Assembly (NCBI RefSeq): GCF_001412215.1
Contig: NZ_LLWP01000009.1
Location: 248,001 to 312,000 of the forward strand
DNA from: Pedobacter sp. Hv1
GTDB lineage: Bacteria; Bacteroidota; Bacteroidia; Sphingobacteriales; Sphingobacteriaceae
DNA: 64,000 nt
Direction: 5' to 3'
Below are positions 1 to 9,091 of the stretch, in pieces (positions within the stretch are counted from its first letter, which is position 1; every line of letters starts with the position of its first letter). A program made the translations under genes and the position numbers. The notes under the pieces were generated by a model. The model ran no database searches. It saw only the letters and a program-made list of their open reading frames with translations, and was not told where the DNA came from.

Positions 1-218
1 AGGGCAAGTTTTGCCTGTTCTTCAAGCACGGTATGATTGCTCAGATCATAATAGTTCTGATGAAGAGGAATGTGGGGCTGGTAATGTCCTTTGAATTTTG
101 GTTGTGCTTTTTTTACGTTTGTCCATTCGGTAAAACCCTCTCCCCACCATTCGTTGTTCTCTTTTATCGCATGGTATTGTGGTAGATAAAAAGCAATCGG
201 CTTAATTTGTTTATTCAT
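1..218 (-). CDS. WbsX-type glycosyltransferase, N-terminal part
   Basis: Reading leftwards from an ATG at 216-218 gives an open frame of 72 codons that runs off the window edge. The translation holds [21 protein letters not shown] and a following GHYQP segment, the hallmark opening of the WbsX glycosyltransferase family (PF14307) found in O-antigen and capsule clusters. Its start overlaps the last 8 bases of the next gene upstream, so it is the fourth gene of a leftward operon. It probably transfers a sugar during surface polysaccharide assembly in the cytoplasm; the substrate cannot be inferred. The rest of the protein lies outside the window. Confidence 0.85.
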   Translation of the reverse strand, partial: MNKQIKPIAFYLPQYHAIKENNEWWGEGFTEWTNVKKAQPKFKGHYQPHIPLHQNYYDLSNHTVLEEQAKLA

Positions 219-1128
219 TATTCAGGTATTTGTGTGATCTGCTTTCATTAATCAGAAATTTAAATCTAGAAAAGATAGATTTTTTTCTGATATAGAGTAA
301 TTCGCGGCTATTTTCGAGTAAAAGTAAAAACAATTTAAATGAAAATGCCCGCGGTCTTTTATCCAAATATGCTGCCAGCAATTTTTGAAGTAAGTTTCTT
401 AGAGGCGCTGGAGTTGATGGATGTGCAATAAAAAGTTTTAAATGTTCTGGCCTTAATTGCTGTGGCTCTGTTTTATCGTTAGCTGTAGAACTTTCTTTAT
501 GGAGCCTATGGTTAACCAATACCTCATCTATATACGCTATTTTGCCATAGCAGGCAGCAGTATAAGCAAGCCACCAGTCGTAATAAAAGTTGGCAGGAAT
601 GGGATCAACCATTTGGAGAAATTCTTTACTAATTAAACAAGCATGTCCAGAAACACAATTAAAATAGACAAGATTGATGGCACAATTTCCATTTACAAAG
701 CGATGATGTGACCTTGTTGTTTTTCCAGTAGCCACATTGCGTTCGTCAATGTAGGCCGAGTTATGGTAAATTAAATAATTGTCTTTAATGTTGGCTTGGA
801 GTACCGCTATTTTACCTTCATGCCAAATGTCGTCTTGATCGGCAATAGCGATAAAATCTCCTTGGCATAAAGATAAACACTTTGTAAAATTGGCGTTAAA
901 ACCTAGGTTTTTTTCGTTTAGAAATAACTTGATCCTTGTATCTCTATTCTGGTATTCAGTTAAGATCGCAAAGGTTTGATCGGTTGAACAATCATCTAAA
1001 ATTATAATTTCTAGCGTTGTATAAGATTGCGACAAAATTGAATCGAGCTGCTGAGCAATGTACTTTTCACCATTGTAGGTACATAAGGCAATAGATACTA
1101 AAGGCAAATTGTACGCAGTCTCCACCAT
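211..1128 (-). CDS. Family 2 glycosyltransferase
   Basis: A 305-residue GT-A fold glycosyltransferase. Visible are the N-terminal strand [14 protein letters not shown] (residues 11-24), the nucleotide-binding DD at 46-47 in IILDDCSTD, and the metal-binding DxD-type motif ADQDD at 96-100. It resembles rhamnosyl and galactosyl transferases of O-antigen loci, but the sugar cannot be assigned. No membrane anchor is obvious. Its ATG shares a base with the stop of the upstream gene (TAATG overlap at 1126-1130), which suggests translational coupling with the upstream glycosyltransferase and the ABC exporter. Confidence 0.9.
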   Translation of the reverse strand: MVETAYNLPLVSIALCTYNGEKYIAQQLDSILSQSYTTLEIIILDDCSTDQTFAILTEYQNRDTRIKLFLNEKNLGFNANFTKCLSLCQGDFIAIADQDDIWHEGKIAVLQANIKDNYLIYHNSAYIDERNVATGKTTRSHHRFVNGNCAINLVYFNCVSGHACLISKEFLQMVDPIPANFYYDWWLAYTAACYGKIAYIDEVLVNHRLHKESSTANDKTEPQQLRPEHLKLFIAHPSTPAPLRNLLQKLLAAYLDKRPRAFSFKLFLLLLENSRELLYIRKKSIFSRFKFLINESRSHKYLNNE

Positions 1129-1928
1129 TAAAGCTTCTTTTTTACACTATTGAACATCCTAATGAAGAACAGAGCTAAAGGATTTCCTAGGAGAAATTTA
1201 ATAGGAGAACCAGAGAGGAAAAAAATGGTATTATTGGTTTGTATCCATCTGCTTCTAAAAAAAGAATCGTACTTTTTAACCAATTCTTTTTCGATCCTAT
1301 AAAATTCTTGATCTCTATTGCCAAAACTTTTATGGGTGAGGTTAAATGCAATGGCGTAAGCAGAAAAGCCATTCAGTGCTGCTTGTAAACAGAGATCTGT
1401 TCCATATAAATGAAATCCAGAAAGATCATTGGATACTTTTAACAAGGCATTGTTTTTTACCAATATAAAGTTTTCATCAATTGCAGCTACTTTTAAAGGG
1501 AAACGACCCTTACTCATTAGCCCCTTTTCTGGATAGGAAATATGATAAACAATATGATTTGGGCCTGCAGCACCAGAGTTGCTACAAATTGCCCAATTAG
1601 GGTCTTTAAGATCTAGCTCTTTTAATCTGTTTCTTAAATCCGAGATGTCATCTTCATTGATCAAAATATCTTGATGACAGATAATGATATATTTTCCCTT
1701 TGCTTGCCTTAAGAAAAGATTAAAAGCTTCAAAAGCATCAAATACATTGCCCTCAGTATTGTCAGCAAACAGATATTCACAAAGATCATTGGTAAAACCA
1801 CTGCTTTGAAATGACTGTAGCATTTCCTGATATTCTCCTTTGCGGGTAACTAATGTGCAGATGGAAAATTCAAAAGGATGATCAACCCTTGCGATTGAAG
1901 TTGCTTGAATAGACATGTCTCTACTCAT
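1128..1928 (-). CDS. Glycosyltransferase, GT2-like
   Basis: A 266-residue protein with a GT-A type layout. An N-terminal strand FSICTLVTRKGEY lies near residues 21-33, and the segment KGKYIIICHQDILI (78-91) sits where the DxD motif of GT2 enzymes is found, here in the HQD form seen in the Glyco_tranf_2_5 type families. The start at 1928 lies two bases after the stop of the ABC exporter; an in-frame ATG at 1916 is the alternative start. It probably acts on the same polysaccharide as its neighbours. Family membership is fairly sure, donor and acceptor unknown. Confidence 0.75.
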   Translation of the reverse strand: MSRDMSIQATSIARVDHPFEFSICTLVTRKGEYQEMLQSFQSSGFTNDLCEYLFADNTEGNVFDAFEAFNLFLRQAKGKYIIICHQDILINEDDISDLRNRLKELDLKDPNWAICSNSGAAGPNHIVYHISYPEKGLMSKGRFPLKVAAIDENFILVKNNALLKVSNDLSGFHLYGTDLCLQAALNGFSAYAIAFNLTHKSFGNRDQEFYRIEKELVKKYDSFFRSRWIQTNNTIFFLSGSPIKFLLGNPLALFFIRMFNSVKKKL

Positions 1929-1930
1929 TT

Positions 1931-3748
1931 TTAATCATTAAAAGCCTGCATATCTATTAAACGTTTGTAAAGGCCGTTTCGCGACATTAATTCGCTATGA
2001 CTTCCAGTTTCTACCACCTCACCTTTGTCAATTACCACAATTACATCTGCATGTTGGATGGTGCTTAAACGGTGAGCAATAACGATAGAAGTACGGTTCT
2101 GCATCAAATTATTTAAAGCATCCTGTACCAATTTTTCTGATTCTGTATCTAGTGCAGACGTCGCTTCGTCTAATAACATGATTGGTGGATTTGCCAATAC
2201 AGCTCTGGCAATACAGATTCTTTGTTTTTGTCCACCAGATAATTTATTTCCTCTATCGCCAACAAAAGATTGATATCCTTGCTCCGTATTCAAAATAAAT
2301 TCGTGCGCATTCGCAATTTTAGCGGCCTTAATTACTTCCTCTTCACTAGCTTCGGGCTTGCCAAAGGCGATATTGTTAAAGATCGTGTCGTTAAATAATA
2401 TACTTTCTTGGTTTACAGTACCTATTTGAGCTCTAATGCTCTCTACGGTTAAATCTTTGTAGTCGTATCCATCAATTTTAACAGCTCCAGATTTAGGATC
2501 ATGGAAACGTGGAATTAAATCCATCAATGTACTCTTTCCGCCACCAGAAGGGCCAACAAGTGCAACAGTAGATCCCTTTTTAACATTGATGTTGATGTCT
2601 TTTAGTACCTGTTTGTCTCCATAGTAAAAGTCAACATGCTCAAAGGTTAATTCTTTTTCAAATGTGGTTAGATTTTCTGCACCTGGTTTATTGACTAATT
2701 CTGGTTTGGTATCTATCAAGTCTAATACACGCTCACCAGCAGCAATTCCAGAATGGATGCCGCTAAAAGAATCTGTTAATGCTTTGATCGGTTGCATCAA
2801 TTGCGAAAAAGTAGCCAGATATACGATAAATTTATGCGGTTCTAAATCACCTGTTCCATCCAAAATTTGAATTCCCCCATATAAAAGGATAAATACAACT
2901 ACTAAAACGCCTAATGTTTGCGAAACTGGAGAGGCCAACTGCTGACGCCTAGCCATTTTACGGTTCAGTTTAGAGTAAAACTTGTTTTCTTCATCAAATT
3001 TTTCCTTGATCCTGAAAGTGGCATTAAAGGCTTTGATAATCTTAATGCCTCCCAAGGCTTCATCTAAGAAACCAATCATTTTGGCAAAAGACTGATGAGA
3101 TTGGGTAGATTGTTGTTTCAAGCGTTTTACAATTTTACTAATTACAAAACCAGAAATTGGAATAACCAACAAGGAGAATACGGTTAATTTAAGCGAGATG
3201 TTAATCAGTACACCAATAAAAAATAACAGCTGTACGGGCTCTTTAAAAACAACTTGTAAGGTGTTGGTAACAGAAAATTGTACCACCTGAACGTCTGAAG
3301 CTACTTTTGAAATGATATCTCCCTTACGCTCATTATTGAAATAGCCAACGTGAAGGTTCATTACATTATCAAATACTCTTTTTCTAAGATTGAGTAAGGT
3401 ATGTACCCTTAAGTCTTCCATGTAGCGCTGAGAGAAATAGCGGAAAAAATTAGCTAAGAATACCGTAATTACAATAACTACGCATATTATTTTTAGTGCA
3501 AATATTTTGTCGTCGGCTATAATGTTATTGATATAGCTGTCAAACTGCTCCATTGGGTTCCACGAACCGTTTGCTTGAGTTTTGGTAATGGTTTCACATT
3601 TCTCTAAAAAAATGGCCTGCATTAAAGGGCCAAGTAAAGTAAAAAGAAAGGTGTTAAAAGATATAGCTAACAACGTAGCGATAACGTATGGTATAGCAAA
3701 TTTTTCAATTGGCTTGGCAAACGACAATAATCGAAAATAGATTTTCAT
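1931..3748 (-). CDS. MsbA-like ABC exporter (membrane and ATPase domains fused)
   Basis: A 605-residue half transporter. The N-terminal membrane domain (about residues 15-330, six predicted helices) is followed by an ATPase domain with Walker A GPSGGGKST (about 400), signature LSGGQKQR (about 505) and Walker B IMLLDEATSALD (about 525), plus the H-loop in IVIAHRLST. This is the ABCB/MsbA layout, which as a homodimer flips lipid A core, lipid-linked glycans or drugs across the inner membrane. As first gene of an operon with three glycosyltransferases it may export a lipid-linked glycan, which is inference. The extracytoplasmic loop after helix 1 is long (about residues 48-80). A -7-like TAACTTTG reads leftwards at 3775-3768. 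Confidence 0.9.
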   Translation of the reverse strand: MKIYFRLLSFAKPIEKFAIPYVIATLLAISFNTFLFTLLGPLMQAIFLEKCETITKTQANGSWNPMEQFDSYINNIIADDKIFALKIICVVIVITVFLANFFRYFSQRYMEDLRVHTLLNLRKRVFDNVMNLHVGYFNNERKGDIISKVASDVQVVQFSVTNTLQVVFKEPVQLLFFIGVLINISLKLTVFSLLVIPISGFVISKIVKRLKQQSTQSHQSFAKMIGFLDEALGGIKIIKAFNATFRIKEKFDEENKFYSKLNRKMARRQQLASPVSQTLGVLVVVFILLYGGIQILDGTGDLEPHKFIVYLATFSQLMQPIKALTDSFSGIHSGIAAGERVLDLIDTKPELVNKPGAENLTTFEKELTFEHVDFYYGDKQVLKDININVKKGSTVALVGPSGGGKSTLMDLIPRFHDPKSGAVKIDGYDYKDLTVESIRAQIGTVNQESILFNDTIFNNIAFGKPEASEEEVIKAAKIANAHEFILNTEQGYQSFVGDRGNKLSGGQKQRICIARAVLANPPIMLLDEATSALDTESEKLVQDALNNLMQNRTSIVIAHRLSTIQHADVIVVIDKGEVVETGSHSELMSRNGLYKRLIDMQAFND

Positions 3749-3886
3749 TTAAATAATGTAATTACAGCAAAGTTACGATTTTTGTTGTTTGTTTTTTTGA
3801 GCGGCCAAATGCTTTACATTATGAAGCAGGAGATTGATGTTGTTTAGTAAAAAATACGTTTATTTGCGATCACATCCATTTTGCTA

Positions 3887-4786
3887 ATGAAATCATACGA
3901 AGTATTTAAAACAGGGATAGAAGAAGGAGATTTTAGGATCATTGCTAGAGCACTAACTTTAGTAGAAAATGATCTTGAACCTGCTGCTGCTTTGTTGAAG
4001 AATATGAAGATCAAGTATGAGGTGCCTGTGATTGGAATTACAGGGCCACCCGGAGCGGGTAAAAGTACCTTGGTAAATGCCATTACTGGAGAGTTGGTCT
4101 CGAAAGGGCATAAAATCGCTATTTTGGCTGTTGATCCTACTTCACCATTCAATTTTGGGTCGTTATTGGGCGATCGGATCAGAATGGCTCAACAATTCAA
4201 TAATCCAAATGTATTTATTAGGTCTATTGCTACCAGAGGGGCCTTAGGAGGTATTTCTGTTAAAACATTGGAAATGGTTGACCTATTGAGGGCTGCCAAT
4301 TTCGATTTAATTTTAGTAGAAACAGTAGGCGTTGGGCAATCGGAGGTGGAGATTGCAGGTTTGGCAGATCAAACTGTTGTGGTGTTGGTACCTGAATCTG
4401 GTGATGAAATTCAGAATATAAAATCTGGATTGATGGAAATTGCGCAAGCCTTTGTCGTAAATAAAGCTGATAGAGAGGGTGCTGATACATTTGCGAACAA
4501 CCTCAAAAAACTGGTGCATGAGCAACACCAACAAATACCGATCTTTAAAACAGTTGCGGATAAAAATGAAGGAATTGCTGCGCTATGTAAATGGCTATTA
4601 AAAGGAAATAAACAATTAAACGAGCGCAAAACACTTTTAATGGCAGAGAAAGCATTCCGGATTATCCAGCACCAACGTATGTTGGATATAGATAAAACAA
4701 AGCTCCGAGAAGCAGTAAACGAAGCTTTGTTAGATTCTAATTTTAATATTTATCGTTTTGTAGATTCATGGATTAAGCATTCATAA
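3887..4786 (+). CDS. meaB: MeaB/ArgK-type GTPase, methylmalonyl-CoA mutase chaperone
   Basis: A 299-residue SIMIBI-class G protein. It has the P-loop GPPGAGKST, the family block TSPFNFGSLLGDRIRM, the ETVGVGQSE switch segment and the NKAD guanine-specificity motif. MeaB loads and protects adenosylcobalamin in methylmalonyl-CoA mutase. The mutase itself is not in this window, so the partner is inferred from the family. I chose the ATG at 3887; a TTG two codons earlier is possible but less likely. The last 14 bases overlap the convergent aminopeptidase gene. Confidence 0.93.
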   Translation: MKSYEVFKTGIEEGDFRIIARALTLVENDLEPAAALLKNMKIKYEVPVIGITGPPGAGKSTLVNAITGELVSKGHKIAILAVDPTSPFNFGSLLGDRIRMAQQFNNPNVFIRSIATRGALGGISVKTLEMVDLLRAANFDLILVETVGVGQSEVEIAGLADQTVVVLVPESGDEIQNIKSGLMEIAQAFVVNKADREGADTFANNLKKLVHEQHQQIPIFKTVADKNEGIAALCKWLLKGNKQLNERKTLLMAEKAFRIIQHQRMLDIDKTKLREAVNEALLDSNFNIYRFVDSWIKHS

Positions 4787-6062
4787 GCGCTTCAATCTCT
4801 TCGGCGATAATTGGAATTTTTTCGGTTAAATCAATATTCCCTTCTTTGGTTACCAAAATATCGTTCTCCAATCTTACTCCAAAACCTTCCTCAGGAATAT
4901 AGATTCCAGGCTCACAGGTTAAAATGTTACCTGCTGCAAAAGGCGTATATCTGCCCGCAAAATCATGAACATCAATACCTAAATGGTGGGTATTACCATG
5001 CATGAAATATTTTTTATAGGCAGGGTATTTTGGATTTTGATTTTTAACATCGGTTACGGTAATTAACCCTAAATTAATCAACTGTTCGGTCATGATTTCT
5101 CCAACCTGTTCGTGATAACTGTTCCAAACCGCACCTGCAACCATTAATTTTTTAGATTCGTTCAATACCGTTAAAACTGCATTGTAAACCTCTTTTTGTC
5201 TTTTTGTAAACTTGCCATTTACCGGAATTGTTCGGGTTACATCTGCATTGTAATTGCCATACTCTGCCCCAAAGTCCATTAAAATGAGTTCTCCATCTTT
5301 ACATTCTTGGTTGTTATCGGTATAATGCAAAATATTAGCATTGTTACCAGCAGCAATTATTGGAGAATATCCGTGCCCCGTGGCTTTTTTGCTAATGAAC
5401 TCGTGAATAATCTCTGCTTCAATCTCATACTCCATCACCCCCGGTTTTACAAATTTTAACACACGTAAAAAGGCATCCTTGGTTAAATCACATGCTTTTT
5501 GAGTAAGCTCAATTTCTACAGTAGACTTTATGGCGCGTAACTCACGCATCAATGGGGCAGCCCTCTCAAAATGATGAAGCGGGTATTTTGTACGAAGCTG
5601 TTCTATAAATCGGATATCTCTATAAGTTACCGTATGCGCATAACGGTCATTTTCATTGGTGTTGAGGTAAATGTACTCGGCATAGTGAATGATGCTGTGA
5701 AGGATGTTGTCAAAATCTTCTAACCAATAGATATTTTCGATGCCAGACACCGATCTAGCTTGTTCTTTGGTATATTTATGGCCTTCCCATACCTTAATAT
5801 AATCATTTGTCTGTCTTAAAAAAAGGACTTCTCTGTATAAAGGATTAGGACAGTTGGGGAAAAGCAATAAAATAGATTGCTCTTGATCTATGCCAGATAA
5901 ATAGAAAAGATCGGGATTTTGTTTAAAAGGAAAATTCTGATCTCCACTTCTAGGAAACTCATCATTAGACTGAAATATTGCTAAAGCATTAGTCTTAAGG
6001 AGTTTCTCAAAATTTTTTCTGTTCTGAATGAACAATGAATTATTTATTTGATCGTATTTCAT
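4773..6062 (-). CDS. Xaa-Pro aminopeptidase, M24B family
   Basis: A 429-residue protein with the aminopeptidase P layout: an N-terminal creatinase-like domain (about 1-165) and a C-terminal pita-bread metallopeptidase domain. Expected dimetal ligands are visible in order: D in LMDFGAEYG, D in YNADVTRT, H in THHLGIDVHD, E in CEPGIYIPEEG and E in VRLENDILV. It should remove N-terminal residues that precede proline, in the cytoplasm, as no signal peptide is seen. A -7-like TACATTTG is read leftwards at 6102-6095, about 33 bases before the start. The 3' end overlaps meaB by 14 bases. Confidence 0.92.
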   Translation of the reverse strand: MKYDQINNSLFIQNRKNFEKLLKTNALAIFQSNDEFPRSGDQNFPFKQNPDLFYLSGIDQEQSILLLFPNCPNPLYREVLFLRQTNDYIKVWEGHKYTKEQARSVSGIENIYWLEDFDNILHSIIHYAEYIYLNTNENDRYAHTVTYRDIRFIEQLRTKYPLHHFERAAPLMRELRAIKSTVEIELTQKACDLTKDAFLRVLKFVKPGVMEYEIEAEIIHEFISKKATGHGYSPIIAAGNNANILHYTDNNQECKDGELILMDFGAEYGNYNADVTRTIPVNGKFTKRQKEVYNAVLTVLNESKKLMVAGAVWNSYHEQVGEIMTEQLINLGLITVTDVKNQNPKYPAYKKYFMHGNTHHLGIDVHDFAGRYTPFAAGNILTCEPGIYIPEEGFGVRLENDILVTKEGNIDLTEKIPIIAEEIEALMNA

Positions 6063-6150
6063 ACTTTTATTTAAATTTACAGCTACGAAGATGTCAAATG
6101 TACAAAAAGTTCAAAGCTTTATAAGTTTGGAACGGAGTTTGTATAGTATT

Positions 6151-6179
6151 TTGAGATTATAAAAAATTGTTTAATTTTG
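6151..6179 (+). promoter_or_regulatory. Bacteroidota promoter of the OmpA-like gene
   Basis: TTG at 6151-6153 and TAATTTTG at 6172-6179 are separated by 18 bases, matching the TTG/TAnnTTTG consensus of Bacteroidota primary sigma factor promoters. The predicted transcript starts near 6185, about 48 bases before the chosen ATG at 6233, which rules out the upstream TTG at 6167 as the start codon. Confidence 0.75.
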
Positions 6180-6232
6180 TTCTTACAAAAAATTATACAA
6201 TTAATATTTGTTTAACCTTAAAAAAGAAAATT

Positions 6233-7579
6233 ATGAATTATTCTACTTTAAAGAAGGGTCTTGTTGCCTCTCTAGTAGCATTGATGGGAGTAACGTCTCT
6301 AGCAAGTGCTCAAGATGCTACAGCTCCTTCATCATCTGCTAAGGTATTTGGCGGAAGAGGACAATACAGATCTTGGTCTATAGGGGTCAATGCTGGTGTT
6401 ACTACTCCTATCGTTCTTTTAGGCGGTAGAAACGATTTTACTAACTGGGATGTTAACTTAGGTTACGGTGTTTCATTGCGTAAGCAATTAGGACATGCAT
6501 TCGGTTTAGAAGCTAATGTAATGCGTGGTAAAGTTTCAGGATCTAACAAAGATGCAGCTGGCGGTGTTCAGAATGGCGTTAAAGATTTCGAAACTAAAAT
6601 GCAATATGCTGTTGACTTGAGAGGTGTTGTTAATGTAGCTACTGTAGATTTCTTACGTCGTGAGAACTCAGTAAACTTTATCTTATCTGCAGGTTACGGT
6701 TTAGTTGCTTATCAGCCAACTACAACTCGTGCTGATGGTACTAAAAACGAGCAAAAACCAATCAATGGTAATGATTACTACAAAGGTGCTTACATTCCTG
6801 TAGGTGCTGGTGTTAAATTTAAAGTGTCTGATCGTGTATCTTTCAACTTAAACTACACCATGAACTTTGTTGATGATTTTAACTTCAATGGTGTTCAATC
6901 TGGAAGCAGCATTACTTCTAACTTTGATAAATTTAGCTATGCATCTGCTGGTTTAGAATTCTCTTTAGGTTCTAAATCTAAACCAAACTTGGATTGGGTT
7001 AACCCACTTGCTTTAATGTATGATGAATTAAAAGATCCTTCATTACGTCAAGAAGTTGAAGCATTGAAAAACCGTGTTTCTAACGTAGAGAAATCTATCG
7101 AAGATTTGAAAAAAGATACTGACGGTGACGGTGTTGCTGATCAATTTGACAAATGTGCTGGTACTCCAGCTGGAACTAAAGTTGATGGTTCAGGATGTCC
7201 ACTTCCTCCTCCACCAGCACCAGTTGTTGTTACTCCTACAGCTCCAGTATTTTCAGGTTGGGAAACTATCCAGTTTGAATTCAACAGTTCAGTGTTAAAA
7301 ACTGAAGCTTATCCAGTTTTAGATAAATTATCTTCAACATTGCGTGAAAACGGTGGTAAAATAACTGCTAAAGGTTATGCTTCTAGCGAAGGTACTGCTG
7401 CATACAATATGAAATTATCTAAAGACAGAGCTAATTCTGTTAAAACTTACTTAGTAAACTCTGGTGTTAACGCTAGTCAAGTTACTGCTAAAGGTTTTGG
7501 TGAAGCTAATCCAATTGCTTCTAACGATACTGAAGAAGGTCGTATCCAAAATCGTCGTGTTGAGACTTCAAGAAACTAA
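6233..7579 (+). CDS. OmpA-family outer membrane protein
   Basis: A 448-residue protein with a cleavable signal peptide (about residues 1-27, ending SLASAQ). An N-terminal beta-barrel-like region of about 220 residues is followed by a short coiled stretch, a thrombospondin type 3-like calcium motif (DTDGDGVADQFDKC), a proline-rich linker and a C-terminal OmpA domain (about 335-448). That domain carries the peptidoglycan-binding pattern NMKLSKDRANSVKTYL and ends NRRVE. It should link outer membrane to peptidoglycan. The strong promoter, codon-rich clean frame and terminator fit an abundant envelope protein. The ATG at 6233 gives a proper signal peptide; the longer frame from 6167 starts inside the promoter. 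Confidence 0.93.
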   Translation: MNYSTLKKGLVASLVALMGVTSLASAQDATAPSSSAKVFGGRGQYRSWSIGVNAGVTTPIVLLGGRNDFTNWDVNLGYGVSLRKQLGHAFGLEANVMRGKVSGSNKDAAGGVQNGVKDFETKMQYAVDLRGVVNVATVDFLRRENSVNFILSAGYGLVAYQPTTTRADGTKNEQKPINGNDYYKGAYIPVGAGVKFKVSDRVSFNLNYTMNFVDDFNFNGVQSGSSITSNFDKFSYASAGLEFSLGSKSKPNLDWVNPLALMYDELKDPSLRQEVEALKNRVSNVEKSIEDLKKDTDGDGVADQFDKCAGTPAGTKVDGSGCPLPPPPAPVVVTPTAPVFSGWETIQFEFNSSVLKTEAYPVLDKLSSTLRENGGKITAKGYASSEGTAAYNMKLSKDRANSVKTYLVNSGVNASQVTAKGFGEANPIASNDTEEGRIQNRRVETSRN

Positions 7580-7597
7580 TCTTTCTTAATTCGATAT

Positions 7598-7634
7598 AAA
7601 AAGAGCCTCGAAATTTCGAGGCTCTTTTTTTTTA
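7598..7634 (+). terminator. Intrinsic terminator after the OmpA-like gene
   Basis: GAGCCTCGAAA (7603-7613) pairs perfectly with TTTCGAGGCTC (7614-7624), flanked by an A run and followed by nine T residues. A classical rho-independent terminator. Confidence 0.92.
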
Positions 7635-7649
7635 TACCTACATTTGTAT

Positions 7650-7793
7650 ATGTACTTTTTCAGAAAACCAGATCCAAAAAGACCTACGAATATTAACCTA
7701 AGGATAATGCATGTGATTAATGCTTTAGCCATCGTATTGTTTGTTGGTGGTATCATCTGGAAATTGATCCAATGGTTTATATTAAAAAATTAG
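7650..7793 (+). CDS. 47-residue single-span membrane protein
   Basis: An ATG at 7650 opens 47 codons ending in TAG at 7791-7793, directly abutting the ridA ATG at 7794. The product starts MYFFRKPDPKRPTN, a basic N-terminus, then has one hydrophobic helix (about residues 23-45, NALAIVLFVGGIIWKLIQWF). Short proteins with this opening and a single helix occur widely in Bacteroidota under domain-of-unknown-function names (I recall DUF6728, not verified). It lies between a terminator and ridA, so it is probably the first gene of the ridA transcript. No function can be assigned. Confidence 0.7.
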   Translation: MYFFRKPDPKRPTNINLRIMHVINALAIVLFVGGIIWKLIQWFILKN

Positions 7794-8174
7794 ATGAAAA
7801 CAATTATCAACACCAGCAATGCCCCTGCTCCAATTGGTCCTTATAGCCAAGCTGTAATTGCAAATGGTTTCTTATTTCTATCTGGTCAGGTAGCTATTAA
7901 TCCAGAAAATGGAGAACTGAACCTGACTTCTATTGCAGAAGAAACACATCAGGTAATGCGAAACATAAAAGCTGTGCTATTGGAAGCAGAGTATGAGTTT
8001 GAACACATTGTTAAAACAACTATTTTCTTGTCTGATATGGGCTTGTTTGCTGAAGTAAATGAAGTTTATGGTGCTTATTTTGAAACAGCCTATCCTGCTC
8101 GCGAAACGGTTGCTGTAAAAGGTTTGCCAAAAGGAGTAAATGTTGAAATCTCTGTAACTGCATTTAAAGCTTAG
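7794..8174 (+). CDS. ridA: RidA/YjgF family enamine/imine deaminase
   Basis: A 126-residue YjgF/YER057c/UK114 protein, the usual length. It has the opening INTSNAPAPIGPYSQAV, the SGQVAINPENGEL segment and the C-terminal signature YPARETVAVKGLPKGVNVEIS, including the arginine that binds the substrate carboxylate. The family hydrolyses reactive enamines and imines, such as 2-aminoacrylate from PLP enzymes, in the cytoplasm as a trimer. It follows the 47-residue membrane protein without a gap and precedes the permease by six bases, so these genes are probably cotranscribed. Confidence 0.95.
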   Translation: MKTIINTSNAPAPIGPYSQAVIANGFLFLSGQVAINPENGELNLTSIAEETHQVMRNIKAVLLEAEYEFEHIVKTTIFLSDMGLFAEVNEVYGAYFETAYPARETVAVKGLPKGVNVEISVTAFKA

Positions 8175-8180
8175 GTATCG

Positions 8181-9083
8181 TTGAAATCTAAATCACGTTA
8201 CTTATTAGCAGCATTTTTATCGGTTGCCATTTGGGGGTTCTTTTCTATTCCATTGCGAAATCTAAAAGCTTTTCCCTCAGAAGAAATATTGTATTATCGC
8301 ATATTTACATCTTTGATTGTGATATGGATTGCGATTCTGTTGTTTAGAAGGAAATACCTCAAACAAGATATTCAATATTTTAAGGCAGCTTTACCGAAAG
8401 AAAAAAAGATCATTATCTGGCAAATCATTGGGGCAACAGTTTTACTTACCCTAAACTGGTATACCTTTATTTATGCAGTAAATAATGTGAGTTTAAAGTC
8501 GGCTGCATTTGCTTACATGGTTTGCCCATTGATTACTGCATTTGGCGGCTTCTTGATTTTAAAAGAAGAACTTTCTAAAATAAAATTGCTCTCTCTGGCC
8601 GTTGCGCTATTGAGTATTGTAATGCTGGCTACAGGCTCTTTTAAAGAAGTTTTATGGTCGGTAATTATTGCAGCCTTATATGCATTTTACCTGATTATCC
8701 AACGGAAGATGCAACACTTGGATAAGTTGAATGTGTTGGCCTTACAAATTACCCTTGCGGTGGTCATCATGCTTCCTTTCTATATTGCCCACCATGCGGG
8801 CTTTCCAACTGGAATGTGGTTTTGGGGGCATATTGTTGCCATTGCAGTGGTGTTTACAATCATCCCACTTTTTTTAAGCCTGTATGCACTAATAGGGATT
8901 CCGTCTTCAACGCTAGGGATCATTATTTACGTAAACCCGATCATCGCATTTGCGGTTGCCGTTTTATATTTTAATGAACACATTAGTGCCAATCAGTTGC
9001 TGGCCTATCTTTTATTGCTGTTTGCAGTTTTTCTATTTAATTGGAACTTGATAAAAGATATCTTTACTTTGAAGAGAAAATAA
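8181..9083 (+). CDS. RarD-like EamA-family permease
   Basis: A 300-residue integral membrane protein with about ten hydrophobic helices in two EamA (DMT superfamily) repeats. The opening SRYLLAAFLSVAIWGFFSIPLRNL and the block FIYAVNNVSLKSAAFAYMVCPLITA are typical of RarD-like members. The natural substrate is not known for this family. Translation appears to start at a TTG at 8181, six bases after the ridA stop; no ATG lies nearby in frame. Its 3' end overlaps the longest possible recG frame. Confidence 0.85.
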   Translation: MKSKSRYLLAAFLSVAIWGFFSIPLRNLKAFPSEEILYYRIFTSLIVIWIAILLFRRKYLKQDIQYFKAALPKEKKIIIWQIIGATVLLTLNWYTFIYAVNNVSLKSAAFAYMVCPLITAFGGFLILKEELSKIKLLSLAVALLSIVMLATGSFKEVLWSVIIAALYAFYLIIQRKMQHLDKLNVLALQITLAVVIMLPFYIAHHAGFPTGMWFWGHIVAIAVVFTIIPLFLSLYALIGIPSSTLGIIIYVNPIIAFAVAVLYFNEHISANQLLAYLLLLFAVFLFNWNLIKDIFTLKRK

Positions 9084-9091
9084 GTTCAGTT

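Noticed and set aside
6167-6232. Longer start for the OmpA-like protein (TTG at 6167)
   Set aside because: It lies inside the promoter -7 element and adds 22 residues before a proper signal peptide; the ATG at 6233 is better.
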